DNA from: Thalassia testudinum
Taxonomy: Eukaryota; Streptophyta; Magnoliopsida; Alismatales; Hydrocharitaceae
NCBI GenBank assembly: GCA_037157565.1
Contig: JAZHRO010000055.1
Location: 46,159,001-46,223,000, forward strand
Length of the DNA: 64,000 nt
Reading direction: 5' to 3'
Shown: one piece after another, positions 55,164-64,000 of the stretch
How positions within the stretch are numbered: the first letter of the stretch is position 1
Layout of the letters: the number at the start of each line of letters is the position of its first letter
The notes under the pieces: generated by a model
The model's input: the letters and a program-made list of their open reading frames with translations, nothing else
What the model was told of the DNA's origin: nothing
The model's database searches: none
Translations under genes and position numbers: made by a program

Positions 55164-56940
55164 TGACAAGTCGATTGTTCGCTTTTCAAGTCGTTTGTAG
55201 TTTTATGTGGTGGAAAAATCGATTAATCAATAATTAAAATAATCACTCGCAGAAGAGTGGGTCGTATCCATAGGGTGGCAATGACGTATTTAAATTTTCA
55301 CCGGTTCAAAATGCATGTTCGTAGTTAGTTTAGATGAGAATCAAGCCAAATTTGCCTTCAGATTAAGGTTGAATAAAAAAAACATGCTGAAATGTAATTT
55401 TTAACAACTAGAGGATATATTTTGCAATGCAGATTCAATAAAATATTAATAAAATATGACAATGGCAGAAAATGTAATTATTAATGGGGCATGTACTGTA
55501 GCAAAATAGGGTATTTCTTCCCCTTGGCTGTGCGTGAAGAGGAATGAACGGCTGGAGGCGTGAAGCTCGGAGGAAGTTCTTTGGACCGAGGGCTTCACAG
55601 CGGTGGTGGCGGCGAGTCACGAGGTGGCCGGAGTCGACCGGACGAAGCTCCGGCGAAGGTGGCTTTGGACAGTGGCTGCACCTACTGGAGGAGGGGCGGC
55701 TGTGCACACGCGAAGGTTGCTGCAGGTGATGCGCGCGGGCACTGCTGTTGCAGGCGAGCGGGAGTTGAGTGCACTGAAGGTGATGCTGGCGCACACAATA
55801 GTGGCGGTACTGCAGGTTGCGGTGGTGGGCATTGCAGACGGTAGGCACAGGCGTGCTGGAGCGGGTGCAGACTTGGCACGGGAGTTGGTGGGCATTGCAG
55901 ACGGTGGGCACGGGAGTTGAGCGTGCTGAAGGTTGCTGATGGGCATGCTGCAAGGAGTGGGTGCAGACTTGGCACTGCAGGCGAGCACGTTGAAGCTTTG
56001 GCGAACGTGCACCTGCTGGAGGCGGTGTATATACACACAAGAGAGGAGTTGGTGGCCGTTGCTACAAGGTGAGTGCGTGGAGGCGGATGCTACTGGAGTG
56101 GATGCGCGGTCTACAGGCACGTTGGAAGTGAAGCGCAGCAAGGGTGGTTGCTGCTGGAGTGGATGCGGGCGAGGGTTGGCGGTTGGCACTGGAAGTGAAG
56201 TGCAGCAAGGGTGGTTGCTGCTGTAGCCTGGAGAGGCATTGGAAGCTTCAGACGTCTGGGAAACGGCGAGGAGTGAAATTGCAGTAGCTACGGTGGTGGT
56301 TGTTGGTGACAACGGCGAGGGAGGTGCACGGCAAGGTGCTCATGGTAATGCGGACGATCTCCGGATGGCGGTGTGGCCTGTCACACCACACGCCCACGGT
56401 GGTGGAGGCTCGTCACCGCGGTTGAGGCCGACGGTGATGAAATGGACGAGATGAACTCTCTGCGTAGTATGGATTGTTGGGGTGGAGGCCTACTCCGCTT
56501 GGCAGCCTCTCTCCTCTTTTTGTAGCTGCCTGCATGAATTTGAATGGAGAGGCGGGAGCAGATCCACCTTCTCCGCTAATCCATGAAAGTAGGCTTTAGT
56601 GCGGCAGGTGGCACTGTAGCAGCAGCCGAGCAGTTGCTGAAAAGAAGAAGAATAAAAAATATTGTTAAAATAGTATGATTATTTATATACAAACCCTCAA
56701 CTTTTATGTTAACTTAAATTAATACATGCAATGCACCTAATTGGTTACCTAATTAAATGAATGCAATTCTAAGTTAATTCTAAATGTATTTAAAATATGA
56801 ATGCAATGCATGAATTATATAATTAAATTAGAAATATGAATTAATCTATTTACATCCTAATTTATGCTAAATAAATGTTAGAATTAACCTAATGTCTAGG
56901 CACTTAAATACTTAAATAGCCCACAAATATGGGCTAATCA
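55164..56940 (-). repeat. 3' LTR of G
   Basis: 1777 bp, plus start TGACAAGTCGATTG and end GGGCTAATCA. The palindrome of B/D survives only as one half near 56244 (CAGACGTCTGGGAAA). TATA box at 56680-56690. Confidence 0.88.
56680..56690 (-). promoter_or_regulatory. TATA box of G
   Basis: TATATAAATAA on the minus strand. Confidence 0.6.
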
Positions 56941-56955
56941 AATACTCCCATGCCT
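56941..56955 (-). other. Polypurine tract of G
   Basis: Minus strand AGGCATGGGAGTATT next to the LTR. Confidence 0.7.
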
Positions 56956-57349
56956 AGTTTTTGCTAGTCCCTAGCAAAATTAAGCGAAACCTAGCACTCC
57001 AAGTAGACTAGTCAATCCAATTGGTCTTCCTTTAGAAACCTATTAAGTTCAGACTTTAGACCCAAGGTTCCCAAGTACTTGCTAAGTTACAGACTAGGTC
57101 GGCTAAAGACGAGTTGCAGGCACAAGTTTCCATGATTTCAGACTCTACCCTAAGGCTTATTGATCCTTGAGATTAAAGCATCTGTGCCTGCGCATTGGTC
57201 TGAGTTATTTGAGTTAAAGGAAAAAGTTTTTTTTTTTTGAATAATATATATATAATTTTTTGTTTGATTCTTCTAAGTCTAACCTCAGATCAGCTATCAA
57301 CACGGTCTGTGTCGGATTCGTTGTCCCCATTACCATACCTCGAAGGGTG

Positions 57350-57496
57350 CCTGACTTTCGATGCTTTGAGATAGCACCACCCATAATGACTCCAAGAACT
57401 CCTGGAAATCGACACATCGAGATAGTATCGCCCATGGATTTCTTAAGCGAATTCAAGCCTATGGTAATCGGCACTTCGAGATAGGGCCGCCCATGG
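57350..57496 (-). repeat. Three tandem TATCTCGA units (G)
   Basis: Same three-unit array as B, with few changes. Confidence 0.7.
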
Positions 57497-57513
57497 TACC
57501 TGAACCGCATAAT

Positions 57514-57559
57514 GCACTTACATGCCCCCAGTAGGATGGATATGCTAAGAGACAAGTGC
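57514..57559 (-). ncRNA. Conserved 3' UTR stem-loop (G)
   Basis: Minus strand GCACTT (57554-57559) with AAGTGC (57514-57519). The inner hairpin has one change (ATGCTAAGAG reads TTAGCAT). Confidence 0.6.
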
Positions 57560-58073
57560 CGAGGAGGTAATATGTTATCATCGCATCCTCAAGGTGAGTA
57601 TATACTCCACCTCTCCTGCGGTGGGAACTCTTCCAATCAAAATGTGTTTTCAAGCCTCTCCTAAGTCAAAACTAAGAGAACCAAATCTCTTTTCAGAAAG
57701 AAAGAAATTAAGTTAATTACCAGACCAAGTGTGTGAAATTTGGATGCTTGGGTTACAAGGACCCATAAACCAAAAGGTAGAACAAGACTCTAGGTACTAC
57801 CCCACCTTTTAACTCAAACCCTAGCTTCCCTTCCTCAACCTCTTGAGGAATGATCCGTAACTTAACTCCTACTTAAGTTTTTAAGTCTACAAAGGTCCCT
57901 AAAGGTCTAAAGCTAGTAGCTCATTTAGCTTCTAAAGTTTGACCCTAGAATTAATTTACTCTACCCTAGAGTTCTGATTTGCTTAAGAATGCAGGACCTA
58001 GCCAGTTAAGCTCAAAACAAATTTCTTTCTTTCTTTTTAATGCATGCCATAAACAAAATGCCTCAGGTCCTCT

Positions 58074-58106
58074 CCCCCATGCCTGGTTCAAACAATGTCC
58101 TCATTG
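58074..58106 (-). promoter_or_regulatory. Internal PPT-like site (G)
   Basis: Minus strand CAATG-AGGA-CATTG (58093-58106), then CAGGCATGGGGG. Confidence 0.65.
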
Positions 58107-58158
58107 AAAACAAAAATAGCTAAAGGAAGATATTACCTGAGGTGGAGAATGGTAGGAG

Positions 58159-59293
58159 CTAAGGCTCCTCAAGAGTGACTTCGTCAACCAGATGGCCATC
58201 TAAAGTTATGTAAGGTTTTAACCGTTGACCGTTGATGATAAAAGGAGTTGCTGAAGAGGAAGGATTTTTAATCTCCATAGCTCCATGTGGAAATACTTTG
58301 GTGATTATGTAAGGCCCATCCCAACGAGATTTTAACTTCCCAGGAAAAAGCTTAAGTCTGGAATTGAAAAGCCAGACTTGTTGGTTGGGCTTAAAGGTCT
58401 TTCGAATTATAAACTTATCATACAAGACCTTAGTTCTTTCTTTATAAGCTTGAGAGGTGTCATAAGCATCATTCCTCAGCTCTTCAAGCTCACTTAATTC
58501 TAGAAGTCGTGCCTTACCTACCTTCTCTAAATCCTTGTTAACACTTCGAATAGCCCAAAGTGCCTTATGTTCCAACTCAACAGGTAAATGGCAAGCTTTT
58601 CCATACACAATTCGAAAGGGAGAAGTAGCCAAAGGGGTCTTATAGGCCATTCGATAAGCCTACAAAGCATCATCAAGCTTTTGAGACCAGTCTTTCCAAT
58701 CAAGTCAATGGCCTTTTCCAAAATATTTTTTATCTCCCTATTTGACACTTCAACCTGGCCACTTGTCTAAGGATGGTAAGGGGTAGAGACCTTGTGAGTC
58801 ACTCCCAGACTCCTGATTAGCCGATTGAAGTGGTGGTTTTGGAAATGAGGTCCCCCATCACTTATAATAGTCTTGGGGCAGCCGAAATGGGATATGATAT
58901 TGGCCTTCACAAATTTCAAAACCATGGAGTGGTCATTTGTGCACGTAAGGATGGCCTCTATCCATTTAGAGACATAATCAACTACCACCGATATTCATAA
59001 CCATGGGACGATGGGAAGGGGCCCATAAAGTGAATTCCCCACACATCAAAAATTTCAACAGATTGAATAGGATGTTGAGGCATTTCATTCCTCTTCCCAA
59101 TCGTTCCAGTCCGTTGACATCTAATACAGGCCTTAGCAAAATTATGAGAATCCTTAAATAAGGAAGGCCACCAAAAATCAGACTGGAGAACCTTAAAAGC
59201 AGTTTTCTTAGCACCAAAGTGTCCTCCACAATGAAGTTCATGGCAAAAACTCAGCACACTTTGTTGTTCCTCTTCAGGTACACAATGTCTCAA
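58159..59293 (-). pseudogene. Integrase of G (broken, first catalytic Asp changed)
   Basis: Zinc part HELHCGGHFGAKK ... CIRCQ near 59140-59240. The core reads GIHFMGP, so the first Asp is His (codon at 59030-59032). The second Asp is kept in SDGGPHF and the Glu in [12 protein letters not shown]-terminal part with RWDGPYIITKVF at 58159-58650. Frames change near 58985 and 58680 and a stop follows TPYHP near 58767. It cannot be active. Confidence 0.8.
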
Positions 59294-60790
59294 TACCTAG
59301 TCTTGTCCAATTCTAAATAATTCTAGCTCTTCTTAATGAAAATATCTTGCTTGAGAAATGAATCTCTTTCTTTTTTGCTCATCCCAAGAGCCAGGAGTTT
59401 GTCCAGTGACCAAGTAATTTATAGTGTCTGCATACCAAGGTAAAGTTGGTGTTACCGCCATCAGAGTTTCATCGGGAAATGTCTCGCGAATGTCTCCAAA
59501 AAGAGAGTCATTAAGAGGAAGGCGAGACAGGTGGTCAGCCACAACATTTTCTGCTCCTTTCTTTTCACGTATTTCCAAGTAAAATTCTTGAAGGAGTAGA
59601 ATCCACCTAATCAGACATGGCTTAGAATCTTTCTTAGCAATGAGATGTTTCACTGCTGCATGATCAGTAAAAATAACCACCTTAGACCCAAGCAGATAAG
59701 AACTAAACTTTTCCAGAGCAAAAACTACAGCAAGTAATTCTTTTTTAGTGACAGTGTAGTTTTGCTGAGGTTCGGTTAAAGTCTTGCTTGCATAATGCAG
59801 CACATGAGGTCTTCCCTCAACCCCTTGTCCAAGGACTGCTCCCACTGCATAATCCGAAGCATTACACATAAGCTCAAATGGGAGTGTCCAATCAGGAGCT
59901 TGGAGAATAGGTGCAGAGATCAAGGCCTCCTTTAGTGTTTGAAAGGCCTCGGCACACTTTGAATCAAAACTGAAGGAAGATTCCTTCGCCAACAAGTCAC
60001 AAAGTGGCCTAGAAATTTTACTAAAATTTTTAATAAAGCACCTATAAAAGCCAGCATGGCCCAGAAAGGATCTAATTTCTTTGACATTCGTAGGCAATGT
60101 AAGTTTGGAAATAGAATCAATCTTGGCTTTATCTACTTCCAAACCTTGCTCAGATATGACATGCCTAAGTACAATTCCTTTCTGTACCATGAAGTGACTT
60201 TTCTCCCAGCTGAGGACTAAACCAGTCTCCTTACATTGCTTCAACACATTCTCCAGGTGTAGGAGACACTGGTCGAAAGACGAGCCATAAATGGAGAAGT
60301 CATCCATAAACACTTCAACACACTTGTCAATCATGTCCAAAAAGATAGACATCATACACCACTGGAAAGTTGCAGGGGCATTACATAATCCAAACGGCAT
60401 ATGCCTGAATGCAAAAGTACCATAAGGACTCGTGAATGTCGTCTTTTCCTGGTCATCAGGAAAGACTGCCACCTGATTGTATCCAAAATATCGATCAAGA
60501 AAGAAATAGTACTTATTCCCTACCAATTTCTTGAGAATTTGATCAATAAAAGGCAAAGGAAAGTGATCTTTCTAGGTAGCGGTGTTCAGCTCGCGGTAAT
60601 CAATACAGGCCCTCCATCCAGTTGAGGGTCTAGTGACAACTTGTTCACCTTGGTCGTTGAGTTCCACAGTAAAGCCTGCCTTCTTTGGCACCACATGAAT
60701 GGGACTGACCCACTTACTATAAGAATGGGATATATGATCTCGACGTCCAACCACTTCAGGATTTCCTTTTTTACAACCTCCCTCATATTA
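59294..60790 (-). pseudogene. RT and RNase H of G (broken)
   Basis: A 407-codon open part (59333-60556) holds [21 protein letters not shown] with the catalytic pair (60299-60310), [44 protein letters not shown] and [10 protein letters not shown]. Upstream, WVSPIHVVPKKAGFTVE and WRACIDYRELNTAT are cut off by a stop near 60571 and a frameshift near 60725. The RNase H Asp position reads CNASD with Asn where A has CDASD. Confidence 0.8.
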
Positions 60791-61806
60791 GGGTTCAGAC
60801 GTCTCTGCATGTCCCTAAATGGCTTGATGGAATCATCAGTATAAATGTGGTGCATGCAGAGTGTAGAGTCTATACCCTTAATGTTAGTAATGCTCCAAGC
60901 AATAGCTTCTTTATGCCTAGACAGGCATTCAATCGAGGCTCCCTCCTGTGCCTCAGATAGCACAGCCGAAATGATAATGGGGAGTGTGTCATTGGCACTT
61001 AGGAAAACATACTTGAGAGTGTCAGGGAGGGGTTTCAACTCATGGTCGGGGGCTTGTATGGTTGAGGGTTTCAAGCCAATTTTCAATGCCCCAGTATTGC
61101 AATTAATTGAAGCATGAGAAGTTACAAGGAAGGGGCGGCCCAAAATGATGGAGGGTTTGGTTGGCTTGTTGGTAGGGTCAGTGTCCAAAACTAAGAAGTC
61201 AATGGGAAAGAAGAAATCCTCCACTCTTATGAGGACATCTTCCAAAATTCCCCATGTTGTCTTAAGTGATCGATTAGCAACTTGAAGGATTATAGGGCTA
61301 GGCTTCAGATTGCCTCCCCCAAGTTGTTCATACACATAGCTCGAAAGGATGTTCACCCCCGCACCCAGATCAAGTAGAGCCTCATCAATTTATAAGTCAC
61401 CAATAACTACAGAGATGTATGGGGCTCTTGGGTCCTTAAGTTTCGGGGGTGTTCCATGTTGAACAATTGAGCTAACAGAATCAGGCAGGACAACTTTTGA
61501 TTGGACCTGTTTTCTAGATTGCCGCTTTTTCGTGCACAGGTCCTTTAAGAAGTGGGCATAAGACGGAATCTGCCTGATAGCTTCAAGCAAAGGCAGGTTA
61601 ATCTGCACTTGCTTGAAAGTTTCCATAATCTCATCCATCTTATCTTTGGCTCCAAATGAGCCAGTAGAAGTCTGCCCAGAGGTGGATAAGCGCTTTGGAA
61701 AAGGCACTCTCGATCTCTGGGTGGAAGGGTTGTCATGTTGACTAAGGGGTGGAACGGGGGCAACTTCTTCCAGTGAGGTGATTTCAAGCGGAGAAGATTT
61801 GGGCAA
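60791..61806 (-). pseudogene. Protease and linker of G (broken)
   Basis: QIPSYAHFLKDLCTKKR, PYISVVIGDL then a stop in place of Gln, ALLDLGAGVNILSSYVYEQLGGG with the catalytic Asp, [37 protein letters not shown], then the linker ELKPLPDTLKYVFL, SITNIKGIDSTLCMHHI and [20 protein letters not shown]. Confidence 0.8.
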
Positions 61807-63278
61807 GTCTTCTCCGGTGGGGGTGAAAGTCGGGGTGGATGGTTTTTAAAGGGGTGAGACTATAGGAGCATCGGTTTTGGAAATTTCTTTCCTACTCCTC
61901 AGAATAGTCACCGCTTGAGCATGCTCCTTAAAGACAATCCCTTTTCCTTTAAGATTTTCCTCAGCAGCATTGGGGAGCTTCCCAGCCTCCCTCTGTTTAA
62001 CGGCCTCAACAAGGTGTCCAATTTGTGATTTCATCTCATGTATAGCGTTGTCATGAGATTGGATGATGGCACTTTGACTTTCTTGCATAGTTTTCAACAT
62101 CACCTTCAATTCATCCATCTTAGAGGTTTTAGGTTGGGCAAAGTTCTGAGGTTGGTTTATTTGATGTTTTTGAAAGGATTGTGGATTGTAATTCCCTAAA
62201 TTTGAGACATTTCCTTGTCTCCATGAAAAGTTTGGGTGGTTCCTCCGTCCCTCATTATAAGTGTTGGAAAAAGGGTCATTACGAGGTCTAGGATGGAACC
62301 CTTGAGCGGCATTCAAATCCACTTGTACAATCTCAGGGAATTGGGAGGCCAAGTGGCAATCCACAGTGGCGTGTGTATTGCCTTGACAAATTAAGAAATC
62401 GGAAGCTTGGGATGTGGAGGTGTTAGGTACGAATGAACTCGGGTTCGACATAAGCCTTTCCATGTTTTGGTTCAATAATTGAATCTGATAGGGTAAATCC
62501 TGGGTGTCCCTTGCCTCATTCGCCAACAACTTTCTTTGCATGAGAGTGGGCTTTCTATCCATGTAGGTAGAATTCAAGTGAATAGAATTCTCACTCAAAG
62601 TATCAAATAGGTTCTAAGCTTCATCCTCAGTCTTAGAAAGAAAGGTTCCTGCATAGGCACCATCCACAGTTTGCCTATGCGAATCATTAAGTCCAGTGTA
62701 GAACCTTTCAACCAGTTTCCATTAGGCACCTGGTGATGTGGGCAAAGTCTCAGCAAGTCGTTAAAGTGCTCCCACGCATCATGGAATGCTTCCTCATCCT
62801 TTTGAACAAAACTCATAATTTCCCTCCTAAAGTGATTGGTTTTGCTCATGGGGAAGTACTTCTTCAAAAACTCCTTCTTCAGGGCATCCCAAGTATTTAT
62901 ATTATCAAGGGTGTGATACCAATACTTGGCTTTCTCCTTAAGGGAGAAGGGAAAGAGGATCTGCATTTGAGCGTCACTAGTAACGCCCTACAGCTTCACC
63001 GTGGAACAGACCTCGGTGAATTCCTCTATATGCCTGTAAGGGTCTTCCCTAGTAGTACCATAAAAGGAGTGTACCAAGGATATGGTACTACTTTTGATCT
63101 CATATGGATTGTCCCCTCCAGGTCTACGTAGTGCAGGGCCAGCTTGATTGGTTGGGATGAAATATTCCTTAAGGCTCCTTTGACCGGCCATTTCTACCCT
63201 TGGAAGGTCTCTTCTTAAGATTCCTTCAGGTTCAGGATCAAACACAAGTTGTCTCCTAAGAGAACGCCTACCAAGCAT
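61807..63278 (-). pseudogene. gag of G (broken)
   Basis: ATG at 63278 gives MLGRRSLRRQLVFDPEPEG. It runs 96 codons to TAG after CSTVKL (about 62985-62987), the same place as in C. After it: MQILFPFSLKEKAKYWYHTL, MSKTNHFRREIMSF, CPHHQVP then a one-base frameshift near 62725, a stop replacing Trp in EDEA(W) near 62613, and a 250-codon part with NPFSNTYNEGRRNHPNFSWRQ and EENLKGKGIVFKEHAQAV. A TAA near 61845 ends it before the protease region. Confidence 0.8.
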
Positions 63279-64000
63279 GCACTACAAACACAATTCAAAA
63301 GGACTTGTTCGGTCTTTACAAATTTAGGCTTTTGACTTTAGTTCAAATTGTAGGTGACAAAGCAAGTTACCTAATCAGTTACGCGCCTATTGTCAACCTT
63401 CGAAATGCCTAAAAAGACCTAGTTGGAGCATAGGTATTCTTCCCTAAATCTCAAATGGTCAAGTAAATCCAAAGACAGAAGATCGAGGGATGCAAGTAGG
63501 CCTAAAACTTCCTTTGAAGCTGTGCTTTCACGGTGCTTCTCAACTACCCCCAAAAATCCATGACAGGGTATCCCCCTCTTTGGATTTACAAAACCTTTGA
63601 TCTCAAGTTCTGAACACTTCAGAATCCAACGGTAGGAGGGCTCTTGTCCTAGTCGTTTCAAGACTTAGGAGTATCTAAATGAGTGCTATGGTGCAAAAGA
63701 TATAAGTGTGCATTCACCGCAAAAGGATTTTAATTTTGAATCGCACACCACGTTTGAAAATCAAATCCTTGGTTTTTTAGATGTTCCTCCTTTAATTAGT
63801 CATTTTTCTATAAAATATGTGACCACTTGTTAGATCGCTTCAAGATAAATTTTGTGGTCTTTAAATTAAATTCAAATGCAATGCGTGATCAAGAATATGA
63901 TGCAAAGTAAGAAAATGCGTACCTTGTTTCCAGCAATCAACGATGCAAGAATGCACCCAATGTAGAGAAGTAAATCTAGAGGCTACTCATACAGACCAAA
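63279..64000 (-). other. Leader of G, to window end
   Basis: Matches the leaders of B and D. The small leader ORF is present in shortened form at 63419-63661 (80 codons). Its upstream part is out of frame or broken. Confidence 0.65.
63419..63661 (-). pseudogene. Small leader ORF of G (80 codons, shortened)
   Basis: Shares LGQEPSYRWILKC, GFVNPKRGIPCHGF and LDLLDHLRFREE with the 110-residue frames of B and D. The N-terminal 30 residues are not open in this copy. Confidence 0.4.

Larger units (their letters stand above)
56956..58158 (-). other. 3' untranslated region of G
   Basis: Same module order as B and D, including CCTCAACCTCTTGAGG (about 57834-57849). Confidence 0.7.
55164..64000 (-). 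mobile_element. Element G: decayed autonomous partner of B and D, runs off the window
   Basis: 3' LTR 55164-56940, PPT, 3' UTR with the conserved modules, integrase, RT-RNase H, protease, gag and leader in order. 5' LTR and PBS lie beyond 64000. The left flank CCAAG is the expected target duplication. LTR, leader (with LGQEPSYRWILKC) and 3' UTR match B and D. Only G of the three has gag-pol. Confidence 0.88.

Overview
The window is flowering-plant nuclear DNA (probably monocot, an inference from a very GC-rich gene fragment and a CACTA end of the type common in monocots) made almost entirely of nested LTR retrotransposons. No intact cellular gene, tRNA, rRNA or CRISPR array is visible. The only host-gene trace is a frameshifted ATG13-like fragment at about 2588-3300, next to a CACTA transposon end at 3564. 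Element names J, A, H, I, B, C, D, E, F and G are my own labels.

Left half, plus strand. J is a decayed non-autonomous gypsy element (3565-4079 5' LTR remnant, 3' LTR from 22362). Into its acidic reading frame the intact element A inserted (6165-19867, TSD ATGAT). A has 2760-bp LTRs that differ at the three sites I noticed, a tRNA-Asp-type PBS and one unbroken 1899-codon gag-pol of the Athila-like lineage (PR, RT, RNase H and INT in order, no chromodomain, no env). A minus-oriented LTR (H) cuts J's 3' LTR at 23909. A further LTR-like block (I) follows and is split by the complete element B (25229-33159, TSD GGTGG). B has LTRs, PBS and PPT but encodes only one 665-codon acidic protein in place of gag-pol.

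Right half, minus strand. C (3' LTR 33632-35437, pol and gag to 55163, 5' end outside the window) is a decayed Athila-like gag-pol element. It was split by D (39282-49798, TSD GTACG), by solo LTR F (50598-52823, TSD ATCTC) and by G (55164 to past the window end, left flank CCAAG). D is a second copy of the B type and was itself split by solo LTR E (43105-45746, TSD AGGAG). G is a decayed autonomous element with the same LTR, leader and 3' UTR as B and D. The deepest stack runs J > H > C > D > E.

The most interesting layer is non-coding. All six internal regions (A, J, B, C, D, G) carry, far upstream of the real 3' polypurine tract, a copy of its GGCATGGGG core preceded by a palindrome CAATG-NNNN-CATTG. 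Five of the six (not C) also share a stem-loop with compensatory base changes between families, followed by tandem copies of a unit containing TATCTCGAAG. Five different LTR families begin with a hairpin at their very 5' terminus. Together with the gag-pol-free elements B/D (paired with G) and J (paired with A), this suggests two parallel autonomous/non-autonomous partnerships held together by shared RNA signals.
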